A stretch of DNA of 64,000 nucleotides. It comes from Diploptera punctata. Taxonomy: Eukaryota > Arthropoda > Insecta > Blattodea > Blaberidae. The stretch lies in contig JASPKZ010003844.1 of the NCBI GenBank assembly GCA_030220185.1, positions 2,244,501-2,308,500 on the forward strand. Reading direction: 5' to 3'. The position numbers were made by a program, and so were the translations under genes. Under the pieces are notes generated by a model. That model was not told the DNA's origin. It saw only the letters and a list, made by a program, of their open reading frames with translations, and did no database searches. Positions 10,547-20,725 of this stretch are shown in pieces; the first letter of the stretch is position 1, and each line of letters opens with the position of its first letter.

Positions 10547-11152
10547 ACATCAAGTGTGGCTCGGTAAAATGCAGAAATAGAAATAATCCAAATGAGATTT
10601 TTAGAATTCGTTTGTATGATTGATTGCTAACTTATAATCCAGTTTGGAACTGTTTATGGCAACATAGACTTATCAAAATCATTGATCCACGTTTTGGAAA
10701 ATGGCTGTTGTGTTTTACTGATCGAAGAGTAATGCAATTCAGCTCACGTTGACAAAATGAAATTCGATCACGCGCATACAAACCCGTTGGATTGAATCAA
10801 TCACTTTGTGTCGCTATTTTCATATGACAGTGGCAATGGAAAAAATTGACATCACAGCGTAACAAGCACTCAGTATCTCAAGAGAAAATGAATCGATGTC
10901 ACCCATATCTTTGATCGTGAATATCAAAAACTTAATTTATTTATTTCCTAGTTATTTTTATACACAATGTTATATTGATCCACTCTATTTCCACTGGTTG
11001 AATGACAGAAGACATTATATTCTCTCGTTCTTCTTTTATTAATTATTCACATCGAACTCGAGATATCTGTCTCGCTTTCATCTTCCTACTTAAAAGTCAA
11101 CGCTCGATACTAGTTAGTGAAATATTAAACATGCTGCATCATAGAATATGTC
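10547..11152. other. No recognised feature
   Basis: AT-rich sequence, no supported gene. Confidence 0.45.
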
Positions 11153-11500
11153 CATAGAATATGTCACGAGGTAGCGTGCTGCCTTGTCACGCAGAGGGCC
11201 CGGGTTCGATCCCCGGTCGGGACAGTTTTTCTGGGTGAGGTTTTTATCGGGGGTTTTCCTCACCTGTAATACAAATGTCAGGAAAACTTCAAGGCCGAAC
11301 GGTCCTCAAAATCATATGGCCATCATCATCATCCTTATCATTATCATCATCATCATCCTTCAGCGGTGTAGAAAGCAACGGGAAGCTACTACACCTACAA
11401 TTCCCTGGTAAAGCTGCAAGCATAGCATGAAAATGCTATGATTGCAGTGAAGGGCCTGCCCTCGGGTAGAATTACTATGCATGGATGGATCATAGAATAT
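11153..11500 (+). mobile_element. SINE A1 with target duplication
   Basis: Plus-strand SINE at 11163-11490. Box B GGTTCGATCCCC is intact, and the (ATC)n segment and A1 body are complete, but the first about 20 bp of the head are missing. The direct repeat CATAGAATAT lies at 11153-11162 and 11491-11500; a further copy of the same 10-mer sits at 11140-11149. The element lies exactly at the 5' end of the LINE A copy that follows. Confidence 0.88.
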
Positions 11501-12090
11501 CTCGTTCTTGATTATCAGACAGTAGCCCTTTACTATCGAATGTGTCTAAATGGCACAAAGAGTAGGGTGCGTGTAGGCAAACAGTTTTCAGATACTTTTG
11601 AAATGTACAATGGGTTGAAGCAAGGAGATGCGCTATCTCATCACTAATTGATTTTGTACTAGAGCATGCCATCAAATCTTTAGAGGATGAAGAAGGCTTA
11701 CAACTCAATGGTATTAATAAGCTGTTAGTTTATGCTGATGATGTAGTACTATTGGGCGGTAGCGAGGAGATACTAAAGGCCAACACGCACACACTATTGA
11801 GTAACACTAAGAAATTGGGACAGGAAGTAAATATCAATAAAACTAAGTATCTATATGTTCACACACAGAAATATATTGTATAATGAAAATGGACAGCTAA
11901 TGACAAATGAGGGAAATTTTGAGGAAGTGGCTGAAATCAAATACCTAGAAACAATAATCACAAATAGGAATTAGATGCCCAAAGAAATCAAATACAGGCT
12001 CGATTATGGAAATGTATGCTATTATGCATTACAGCGACTCTTGACGTTACAACTCATTTCAAAAAAAGTTAAACCGAAAATATATGAAAC

Positions 12091-12703
12091 TATTATCTTC
12101 TTCTTCTTCTACTTCTTGTTCTTCTTCTTCACTTCACGGGCTAGGCAAAACTTGCGTGTTCCGCCTCACAGTTGTTCTGTCCATCTTTTCACTGGCTTTC
12201 CTACATTCCTTGAACTTCTTGGCTTGTAGTTAAATGCTGCTCTTGGTAATCTTGTTACATTCATTCTTTCTATATATGTAAACGATTTCTCTGTATATTC
12301 TTTGACTTTCTCATTCAATGGATATATATATATATTTAACTCTGTTCTTATATCTTCATTCCTTATCCGATCCAATCTTGTGCAGTCTTTTGTTCTTCCA
12401 AGGAAGTTCATTTCTGCGCTTTGTATTCTACTTTGTATTTTTTTTGTTATTACCCAAGTTTCGCTCCCATAAAGGAATGCAGGAACTGCCAATGTTTTAT
12501 AAACTTCAGTCTAGTATCTCTTCTTGTTTTATTCTTTAATGTTGTATGTATAGTTCCGCATATCATTTGAAATTTCGGCAGTTTCGTATTTATGTATCTT
12601 TCAGTTTTTGTATTTATAGTAAAATTACAACCCAAATAATTAAAATTTGTTACTTGTTCCAGAGGTTTGTTGTTTATTACAATTTTTTATTAAAGTTATT
12701 ATC
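12091..12703 (-). mobile_element. LINE B 3' part nested in LINE A
   Basis: Minus-strand insertion (12098-12696) bounded by TATTATC direct repeats at 12091-12097 and 12697-12703. On its own strand it encodes YLGCNFTINTKTERY-like, KFQMICGTIHTTLKNKTRRD, then MAVPAFLYGSETW, and ends PRAAFNYKPRSSRNVGKP. The tail is a (GAA)n tract at 12098-12130. Rejoining the LINE A flanks restores the uninterrupted sequence seen in the copy at 57840-57880, so the order of events is clear. Confidence 0.87.
12166..12492 (-). pseudogene. LINE B RT C-terminal region
   Basis: 108-residue minus-strand frame: MAVPAFLYGSETWVITKK at the start, TRLDRIRNEDIRTELNIY in the middle and NVGKPVKRW at the end. This is the post-RT basic region of LINE B. 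The preceding part (YLGCNF block, 12450-12635) is in a different frame, so a frameshift separates them. Confidence 0.75.
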
Positions 12704-13170
12704 CTACCAGTTATATTATATGGATGCGAAACATGGACTCTTACTTTAAGGGAGGAAAATAGATTACGAGTATTTGAGAATAAAGTTCTTAGGAAAATTT
12801 TTGGACCAAAGAGAGATGATCAGACAGGTAAATGGAGAAGACTTACGTAACTTTGAACTACATGGTATTTATAGGAAGTCAGATATAATAAGAACAGTTA
12901 AATCTAGTAGACTGCGATGGCAGGACCTGTGGCACGAATGGGGAATGAAAAACATGCATGGGAGATTCTTATAGAAAAACCAGAGGGAAAACGCCGAGTT
13001 GGTAGGCCAAGAATGAGGCGGGAGAATAACAATAACTATGATTTGAGAGAAGTAGATTATACAGGGAGTGATTGGAAAACATTAGCTCAGGATAGGGATG
13101 TATGAAGAGCTTATTTCCGCGCGGCCATGAACCTACAGGTTCGATAGTGCCAGTGAGTTAGTTAGTTAAG

Positions 13171-13525
13171 AGATAGTTAAATGCATAACATAATGGCTTC
13201 ATAATAAAGAAATTATGTTTGTAGCCATGAATGGTAGAGAGAATATAAGATATATGAGGTAGGTTGAATTCTCTTTGTTGTGAAAGCGACGAATGTAAAT
13301 TTTAATACAAAAGCGGCTGTCTAGATGTAAGCAATTAGTCTTGTAAAAGAATTTTTCAATTTGCTAAGTCACTTTGAGATCATTTAAACATAATAACACG
13401 TACACAGAGTGAACAAAAAACTACGCACAAGCTGTTAATCATGACATTCCTTAGGTCTAATAGTACTGTGTGTATTTTATATTTGCGACAAACCTCTACT
13501 ACTTTTTTTTTCATATGATTATTAA
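13171..13525. other. No recognised feature
   Basis: AT-rich spacer between LINE A and LINE B. Confidence 0.4.
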
Positions 13526-14336
13526 TCATGAATGCTTTGGAAAAGTTATGTTAATGTAGGTATTATAATGGACCAATTTAAAATATTAAATGTTTTAATG
13601 TATGCTGAAGATGTGGTTATTATTCAAGAAAATGAAATTAATTTTCAGTGCTTTTTACATCAATTAAATCAGTTATGCCAAGAATATCATTTTAAAATAT
13701 CAAAGGAAAAAAGAAAATAACGGCATTTTGGTGAAGTGAACATATAAGATCAAAAATCATAATAGACAACAAGCCTCTGGAACAAGTAACAAATTTTAAT
13801 TATTTGGGTTGTAATTTTACTATAAACACAAAAACTGAAAGAGACGTAAATGTGAAACTGTCAAGATTTCAAATAATATGTGGAACTATACATAAAACAT
13901 TAAAGAACAAAACAAGAAGAGATACTAGATTGAAGTTTTTATAAAACATTGGCAATTCCTGCATTACTTTATGGGAGTGAAACTTGGGTAATGACAAATA
14001 AATTACAAAGTAGAATACAAAGTGTAGAAATAAATTTCCTTAGAAGAACAAAATGCCGCACAAGAATGGATCGGTTAAAGGATGAAGATATAAGAACAGA
14101 GTTAAATATATATATCCATTAAATTATACAATTAAACAATAAGGAGAAAAATGGTTTACACGTGTAGAAAGAATGAACGTAACAAGATTACCAAGAGAAG
14201 CATTTAACTACAAGCCAAGAGGTTCAAGGAATGTATGAAGGCCAGTGAAAAGATGGAGAAAACAACTGTGAGGCGGAACAGATATTTTGCCTAGCCCGTG
14301 AAGTGAAGAAGAAGAATAATAATTCATGAATGCTTT
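13526..14336 (+). mobile_element. LINE B with 13-bp target duplication
   Basis: Plus-strand 5'-truncated LINE B at 13539-14323 flanked by TCATGAATGCTTT (13526-13538 and 14324-14336). It contains the RT motif C as LMYAEDVVIIQEN (the YADD box changed to YAED, a catalytic loss), the NYLGCNFTINTKTERD block, LYGSETWVMTNK, and the RGSRNV..PVKRW C-terminus. The tail is a (GAA)n-like run at 14305-14316. Several frameshifts. Confidence 0.88.
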
Positions 14337-14462
14337 AACGTTTATGGACGTACGGAATCTACTAGGGTATGTAAAGATGAATATTATTATTAAATGGATC
14401 ATGGTAATGAAATACCAACACGGAATTTTCCTTGATTCAGGAAAACCTGAAAGAAAAAAAAC

Positions 14463-14637
14463 TTCAGTCGGTCTTAATGTTGAGTGATTCCGGGTTATGT
14501 GGCCGTGGTCCATAGTTGGTGTTGATACCAGACGTCTGGTATCAACACCAACTATGGACCACGGCCACATAACCCGGAATCACTCAACATTACGATTACC
14601 GGCCGTGAAAGCCTGCATTCAACTATTCAGTCGGTCT
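14463..14637. mobile_element. Foldback retroposon-like element with perfect palindrome
   Basis: Element 14475-14625 lies between the direct repeats TTCAGTCGGTCT (14463-14474 and 14626-14637). Its left 118 bp form a perfect palindrome with no spacer; its right part reads GGCCGTGAAAGCC, the reverse complement of the lead motif shared with copies at 41409 and 61031. Element orientation is therefore minus if the lead is 5'. The two open frames that cross it begin with the same protein sequence on both strands because of the symmetry and are not genes. Confidence 0.85.
14475..14592. repeat. Perfect 118-bp palindrome, no spacer
   Basis: Checked base by base: each position i pairs with 29067-i from 14475 to 14592, with the centre between 14533 and 14534 in CCAGACGTCTGG. 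With one mismatch it extends to 14472-14595. Landmarks on both arms are CCGGGTTATGTGGCCGTGG and its complement. Confidence 0.95.
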
Positions 14638-14724
14638 GGTTTCATCCTGGAACCTCACGATTTAGAGTTTCAAACGGTACCATTTAGGTCAATTCGCTTG
14701 GTTTACTACAGTTTAATATTAGAT

Positions 14725-14771
14725 CCCAGAAATGTCGTAAGACAACCTGATGGCATTGTACAAAAAAATTA
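14725..14771 (+). mobile_element. Short SINE body-2 3' end
   Basis: CCAGAAATGTCGTAAGACAA followed by CTGATGGCATT and an A-rich tail matches the 3' end of the A2/D body (17495-17547). Only the last about 45 bp are recognisable; sequence to the left (14638-14724) may be its diverged remainder. Confidence 0.5.
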
Positions 14772-15105
14772 ATGATTGGAAATTTTAAATTTTTATACAG
14801 TGCAGTGGTACTTAATTTTAGATGGGCTGTCGAATAATTCATGAATAGATAAAATGTAAAATTGATTATTACGTTAGATATAAAAAACTATTTCGTACAG
14901 TAAAAACATTTTCATGCTAACAGACTGAATGAATTCACATTTTCTAAAATAATTAGGAAGTTCCTAGTAATAATATCGACTTCAAAAAAATAAAGTATTT
15001 TTTACACATTGGATAAAGTCGTCTCAATTTATGTAAAACGTGGGGACATTTCCGGAAACGATGCGGAAAATAAGAACCCTACTATTTCGTGAATAAATAA
15101 ATAAG
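14772..15105. other. No recognised feature
   Basis: AT-rich sequence without a gene or repeat that I can name. Confidence 0.4.
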
Positions 15106-16303
15106 TCTATATAAAAGAGGTAATCTAACATATAAAAATGAATGTTTGTTTGTTCGTACTTTATGCGCGGCCATACCGTTGATCAGATTGTGATGGGGCT
15201 ATTTGCAAAATGTTCAGGACATTCCCGGGATGGAGATAGGCTATAAGAGAGTTGTGATACTCAACTCCTACACCCTTAAAAATCACCCTCTGTAATGGAA
15301 AACGTGAAAAAAATGTAGCTCTTTGGACACTTAAATGGCTTATGCTGCCTAAACCATAACAAATACACAAAATTGAATACCTCATGAAGCTCTATAAAAA
15401 AGTCCGCGATAGAATATGTTTATCTCTTACGGATAACTCGCAATAACCATTTTTGTCTTTCATTGATGCCAAGAAGATCCAGACAAGTAGGCCTAGGTAG
15501 ATTTCTGTGCAAGTATAGCAGCATACGGCGGGTATTCTTTTACGGATAACTCACGAATTTTGTCATTTAGCTCATTTATGCCAAGAAGATCGAGATAAGT
15601 AGATTCCCGGGCAACACCTGGTAATCAGCACGGGGAATCTTAAAATAATTACGATATACATTTATAATTATTTTCCATTTTATGTATTAAACTAATCATA
15701 AGAAGTGCATTAATGTTTGCCTTTCTGCTCATTTATGCCAAGAAGATCGGAATGAATAGATTCCCGGACAACGCTGAGTAAACAGCACGGGGGATCTAAA
15801 AATAATTACGATATACATTTTTCCTTTTACTTACTTCACTAAACATAAAACACATTAATTTTCATATTTCAGCTCATTTATGTCAAGAAGATCCAGGTAA
15901 GTAGATTCCCGGACACCGTCGGATAATCAGCACGGGGTATCTAAAAATATTCTTCTTCTTCCTTTCCAGGATTAGGTCAATGTGACCTGTTCCGGTTTCA
16001 AGTCCATCCTTTCCTTGGCCGTCCCAAAGATCTTTTCCCATGTGGTTTGTAGGTGTTGTTGATCTTTTTGGGTAATCTTGTTTTGTCCATTCTGTCTAAC
16101 TGTTCTTTCCATTGGTATATGTGCTCTTCTAGTTTATCAACTATTAAAAATATCTCTAGTTAATTTGTTATTGATTCATTGTGTAATCTATATTTAAAAA
16201 TTAAAATTTATAATTATTCTTCCTTTTACTTATTCAACTGAACATAAAAGCACATTAATTTTCATTTATTTAGGCGTAGCAGCGCACGTCGGGTATTAGC
16301 TAG
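15106..16303 (+). mobile_element. Helitron-like non-autonomous element with internal tandem repeats
   Basis: Starts TCTATATAAAAGAGG, as many Helitrons start with TC, and ends GGGTATTAGCTAG followed by T, matching the CTRR 3' end. There are no inverted repeats, no target duplication and no Rep/helicase coding. Inside are 3-4 tandem units of about 110-157 bp starting CTCATTTATGCCAAGAAG (about 15460, 15571, 15728, 15873), a layout known from Helentron/DINE-type elements. A LINE B 3' end is nested at 15951-16144. The base before the 5' TC is G rather than the expected A, a small point against. A second copy lies at 32620-33945. Confidence 0.6.
15942..16153 (-). mobile_element. LINE B 3' end nested in the Helitron-like element
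   Basis: Insertion 15951-16144 between TAAAAATAT repeats (15942-15950, 16145-16153). On the minus strand it encodes YQWKEQLDRMDKTRLPK and a DLWDGQGKDGLETGTG ending nearly the same as in the LINE B copy at 10080-10245. The (GAA)n tail is at 15951-15962. Strong 5' truncation to under 200 bp. Confidence 0.82.
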
Positions 16304-16567
16304 TGTTAAATAATTATTTAATTTTAATACTTAGTTTAATGGTTTAATTTTCAATGTAATTGTAATGTTAACGATTGATTTCATTCCTTTCGTATCAGGC
16401 CTAATACTAGACAATGATGTATTGATATGGACTATCAAAGACGTAGACTTGTTGCGCATGTGATCCATTTAAAAATAATTCTGTTCCGTACTAGACTTTT
16501 ACTTTAATAAATACTTACTACTTATATTAATTTAAATATATAATTAGAAATACTACTACAAAATTCT

Positions 16568-16770
16568 GGGCATGCCGTAGCGTAGTTGGCTAAGACAATG
16601 TCCTAAAAGCTGGAAGATCGTAGGTGTGGTTCCATGTGGAGTATATAAATGAATAGATTGACGATATTTATGGTGTTTTGAGCAACATGAGGGGAAAAAA
16701 AACTGGACGATGAAGATTATAACGTCAGAGAGATGTAGAAGAGAATGCCAGATGATTAATTGGGCGATTA
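16568..16770 (+). mobile_element. Possible diverged tRNA-headed SINE
   Basis: GGCATGCCGTAGCGTAGTTGG resembles a box A, and GTGTGGTTCCATG about 45 bp downstream resembles a decayed box B. No second copy in the window, so family status is unproven. Confidence 0.35.
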
Positions 16771-17160
16771 ATTGGGCGCAATGTTATGAAACATTGTGAA
16801 ACCTTACCGTATAAATAAAATAAGCAACACAAACTAAAAGTCAGCTATTTAAGAAAATAGTTTTAAAAATAGGTTTCTAGTGTAAAATAAACAGAAATGG
16901 AATACAGTATTGTGTTTTGTCTGAGATAAGTGGTCAATGACTCCTGACAACTGGGATTGCTGAGACTGGGACAACATTCCCATGGGGTATCAGTATTGCT
17001 GATGTGATCTTGTGTTCTTTCTTACACTGCAACTTGACGATATCTTGTAATCGACCTAATATACAATTCTCAACTTATTTTTTATTTCTCTGTCCTTATT
17101 TACTATCAAATGTTGAAATTTTAATATAATGCAGACGTTACCGGTATTTTAAAGGGTTCT
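16771..17160. other. No recognised feature
   Basis: AT-rich sequence, no gene. Confidence 0.4.
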
Positions 17161-17547
17161 ATCGACGTGGTCTCGAGGTAGCGTGCTGTTTTGTCACGCA
17201 GCGGGGCCTATTTCGATCATCGGTCGGTAAAAGTTTCCTGGGTGAGATTTTTTGGGATTTTTCCTTACCTGTAAAACAACTATCAGGAACCTTTAAGGCC
17301 CAAACGGTCCCCGAACAACATTTGGCCATCATTATCATCAATATCTATTCACCTCATTAGATTAAGTTTAGGTTAAGGCCTCTCATGGCGCTTTATTACA
17401 CCATCATCGCCTTTCAATATCGGGGAGCCCTTATCCCGCCTTCTAGGTGTCCCAACCTCAGAAGTGAGTTACACGTACGCCATCCCAGAAGGGAATACCA
17501 GAAATGTCGTAATGACAATCTGGTGGTATTGATAAAAAAAATTAAAG
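17161..17547 (+). mobile_element. SINE A2
   Basis: Plus strand: diverged SINE A head (CGTGGTCTCGAGGTAGCGTG), the CCTGTAAAACAACTATCAGG middle, an (ATC)n stretch, and the second body (TTAGGTTAAGGCCTCTCATGG through CTGGTGGTATT) with A-rich tail. The body is the one shared with SINE D. Confidence 0.85.
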
Positions 17548-17549
17548 GC

Positions 17550-17556
17550 TCACTCT

Positions 17557-17634
<78 letters not shown>

Positions 17635-17643
17635 CTCTCTTCC
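17550..17643. repeat. (CT)n microsatellite
   Basis: Almost pure CT run of about 90 bp right after the SINE A2 tail. Confidence 0.95.
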
Positions 17644-18390
17644 TTAGAGAGATAATATGATCTCACTGCAAACCCTCTATCCTACTTAAGATTATTCTCT
17701 TTATATTTTTTTCGTGTTTCTTTTGTATATAGTGCTAGGGCCCGGATGTTTATGACTTTAAAATGTTCCTTAAATTTTTCTTTAAAATGGCCTAAAACTG
17801 TAAAGAAGTGACTTAACGAAAATGATAAATTTCGTAGTAATTAATTAATATGTAATGATTTATTAACTAGAAATGGTTTAAGATAAATAATGATTATTGA
17901 TTGGGGTAACTGTTCTAAAACAATTTATGTTCTTAGTTGTAATATAAAATAATTTAAAAAATAATAATTATCACTAAGTCAATCTCATTTCTATTGAACT
18001 AACATGAAAAGTTATTAACTAAACATACCTTAGTTGGCATTGCAATACACTATCATAATGATCATTAAGTTATCAAAAGTGAAGGATCGGCGTTGTCAGC
18101 TGAACTGTTTTATACTTGAAGAAATTTCTCTCTACTTCTACAGATGTAATGGGTGCGTATTTAAAAAAAAAAACTGTGTCACTGGCTCTTAAATATTGGT
18201 CAAAAATATCTATTCTCAATTCTTTATTTGACGCATTGTCTGAAATACTTTATTTTTATCTAACACAAATTTCAATTTCTAACTGCTTCTTCAATCTGTC
18301 CATTTACATTGATTATATAATTTTCAGCACTATTTATTAGCTCTATTGACTTTTCCAATGAATATTTAACCATAGATAATTTAAAAACTA
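17644..18390. other. No recognised feature
   Basis: AT-rich sequence. The 74-codon frame at 18116-18340 is not convincing. Confidence 0.45.
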
Positions 18391-18759
18391 ACATATAAAA
18401 GTGTTCCGCACCGTAGCCGAGCGGTTAAGGTAGGAAGCCTTGGCGCAGAGCTACGGGACTTGCGCTGGTTCGAGTCTCCATGGGGGAAGACATTTTCTCA
18501 TGGTATTTCGGCCAGAATGGGACCGGTGCCCACCCAGCATCGTGAGGCAATTGGGTAGCTAGAATAAGTAGCGGCTCCAGGTTGAGGAACCAGCTATAAC
18601 GGCTGGGGGACTCGACATGCTAACCACATGTCACCCCGACACTGGCTGTAGATCATCTACCTCTGTGATTGACACATGTGGATGTGAAGGGCCAGCAGCC
18701 GGCTGGTAAAAGGGCAACCGCTGAAAAGTGGAAAGACCCTCAATCGGACATATAAAAGT
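18391..18759 (+). mobile_element. SINE B, full length, 12-bp target duplication
   Basis: Plus-strand element 18403-18747 between ACATATAAAAGT copies (18391-18402, 18748-18759). Box A GTAGCCGAGCGGTTAAGG, box B CTGGTTCGAGTCTCC; the body ends GACCCTCAATCGG. One of the best-preserved copies and a good reference for the family. Confidence 0.93.
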
Positions 18760-19634
18760 ACGAAAGTATATAAAATGACCTAAAATTACAAATAAAGTTT
18801 GTAAAAAATGTGAAAAAATGTATTTTAATGACCTATGAAAACCTCGTATATCTAACATATTTATTGGACAATACACTTAATTATTGATCTGCATCGTCTC
18901 TGAGAACTCGTAAAAAATATGACATTTCATCGAAATCCGGGCCCTAGTTATCACAAATATGTTAATAAGGTATGTCATTTGGGTGAATTATCTGTACTTG
19001 AAGTTCCCTGCATTATATAAACAAATAAATATAAACATTTCCGTTACAGGAACTTTTTATGTGTCACAGGTCACTCGGGCCTTATAGGGACACGCGTATA
19101 TTCTAGAACATTTCGTCCCAATAATACTTAAAAAGCTACCCAATCATTGTTGGGGTTTTATCAATATTATTAAAACATTCATAATACTCGGTTTATGTAT
19201 AAAATGTCATTATTATAAAAAACGCATGACTGCCCATGATAATAGAAACACGCAAGCACTAAAAAAACAACAAACATCTTACTAAATCAACTGTTGAAGA
19301 GTCTATAATCCTAAAATAGTGAAATAAAAAAATATTTTATTATAATAGTGAGATCGTCAAAGGAGATAGGCCTGTCATTGTCACGTTACATCAATACGAA
19401 AATTGACTGATTATATCTATAAAATTGTCTATTTTTCAATCAGAATAAATCAACAGTCTTAAGAAATTTAATAAATCATAATCGTTTGGTTATCAATATA
19501 ATAATTTTAAAAAATAGGTAACTTCGTAATGCAAATATAATTATTTATCTATTTTTTATTTAGGACTTTCTACAAAGCTGTAATTGTTCTCAACCAAATA
19601 ATAATAAAGAATATATAAAAAAGTCCACTATTTA
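18760..19634. other. AT-rich stretch with a short A3-body fragment
   Basis: About 19062-19115 contains GTCACAGGTCACTCGGGCC and TATAGGGACACG, matching the end of the A3 body (about 31310-31345). The rest is unassigned. Confidence 0.45.
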
Positions 19635-20290
19635 ATCTTCTTTCTTCTTTGTTCCCTATCCAATGTATCTGTACCTTGTAGTTATTTCAGTTCCATAGAA
19701 CTTCTTGCTCCATTCTTCCAGTTTATATTTGTTCTACTTGTCTGTTTCTCCCATCTGGTGTCCACCGCATCCCTTCTTTAAGTAGTCTTCTATCTTCCAT
19801 TTCAATTACATGTCCGAACCATTGTAAGTTTTTCTCTGTATCACTTTTATTACATCTTTCTCCATATTCATTAATTGCCTTATTTCTACAAATTTTTCCT
19901 GAATTAAAGTTTTCCATCTTGTCTGTCCTTTGTGTCTTTATCCTTACAGCAAATTTCCTCATTGAATGTTGAATGTTATTCTTCCAGGTTGTTCTTGGTC
20001 TTCCTTTTCTGATCCTTCATTAAATTTTCCATGTATGGACGGCCTTTGGTAGTCTTCCATGTTGCATTCTTCTAAAGTGTCCATACCATATTATCCTTGT
20101 GTGTTCAATCTCATTCATTGTACCTTTTTCTGCATTCATCCATTTTCTAATCTCTGTATTTAAAATTCTTTCCAGTCGAGATTGTCTGGCAGCTCTTCTC
20201 TAAAAATCCATTTCAACTGCAGTTATTATGTTGTGTCATAGTCCAAACTTCCGATCCATATAATATTATACTTTCTAGTAATCCTGGCCA
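19635..20290 (-). mobile_element. LINE D fragment
   Basis: Minus strand. Recognisable pieces are YGSEVWTM-like near 20260, LNTEI/KMDE near 20150, and LQWFGHVIEMEDRRLLKEGM followed by RWTPDGRNRQVEQ (19723-19800). These are the RT C-terminal Tyr-Gly-x-E-x-W and W-x-GHV-x-RM signatures of LINEs. It ends near a TTCTTTCTTCTTT tract (19638-19650; its tail). Several frame breaks. Confidence 0.7.
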
Positions 20291-20524
20291 TAATCATCAG
20301 AAAATAAAAAAAGTGTTTTTGTATCAATGTAACGGAATCTTCCAACGCGATTTTCACCCACTTAGAAACATTGGATCGACTTGAAACTTTGTATACGTGT
20401 AGAGGACCCGTGACAATACAATAATTTCATATTTTGTTTCTAAAATCCTGGCAAGAATCATCCGAAAATATAAAAAAATTAAAACTGGTAAAATAGGTTG
20501 CGGACTTGTCGAGTTTTTAGTCAC
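20291..20524 (+). repeat. Unclassified repeat-like segment before the tRNA-Tyr-like sequence
   Basis: Contains TCGACTTGAAACTTTGTATACG, a phrase of the kind often found in dispersed insect repeats, and a partly duplicated phrase (AATCCTGGC..AATCATC..GAAAAT) at 20280-20305 and 20446-20473. No second copy in the window. Confidence 0.3.
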
Positions 20525-20618
20525 TCGTCGTAAGAGCTCAGTTGGTAGAGCAGTGAACTCTTAGTGGTATATAATTTCAGTAATCCATACGTCGCTGGTT
20601 CAAATCCGGCTGGGAGGG
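20525..20618 (+). pseudogene. tRNA-Tyr-like sequence with intron-like insert
   Basis: The D arm GAGCTCAGTTGGTAGAGC (20534-20551) and the T arm GTCGCTGGTTCAAATCCGGC (20591-20610) match eukaryotic tRNA-Tyr. Between them a segment of about 39 bp is too long for a plain anticodon arm, as in intron-containing tRNA-Tyr genes. The position expected for anticodon GTA reads TTA, and the acceptor 5' strand does not pair with the 3' strand TGGGAGG. It is therefore a pseudogene or the head of a retroposon. A T-run follows at 20619-20630 and could be a Pol III terminator. Confidence 0.6.
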
Positions 20619-20725
20619 GTTTTTTTTTTATAGAAGAGTATTACTTTTAGCTTATACTACAATAGTATCGAATTTAAAGATATTTACATTTTCATCTTAT
20701 TCTGTAAAATATTAAAGCTAAAAAA

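Larger units (their letters stand above)
11501..13170 (+). mobile_element. LINE A, split by a nested LINE B
   Basis: Plus-strand LINE A. From left to right it has the RT region before motif B (DYQTVALYYRMCLNGTKSRV), a damaged YADD region (about 11730-11755, encoding VYADDVVLLGG in another frame), motif D/E, a nested LINE B (12098-12696), the LYGCETWTLTLREENRLRV block (12720-12775), KVLRKIFGPKRD, and the GRPRMRRENN C-terminus (to about 13105). The tail is (AGTT)n at 13153-13170. Multiple frameshifts and stops; 5'-truncated at the SINE A1 boundary. Confidence 0.87.

Noticed and set aside
14208..14772. Two opposite-strand frames starting with the same peptide (MWPWSIVGVDTRR)
   Set aside because: The identity is a consequence of the perfect palindrome, not of two related genes.
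20525..20618. Functional tRNA-Tyr gene
   Set aside because: The acceptor stem does not pair and the anticodon position reads TTA rather than GTA.
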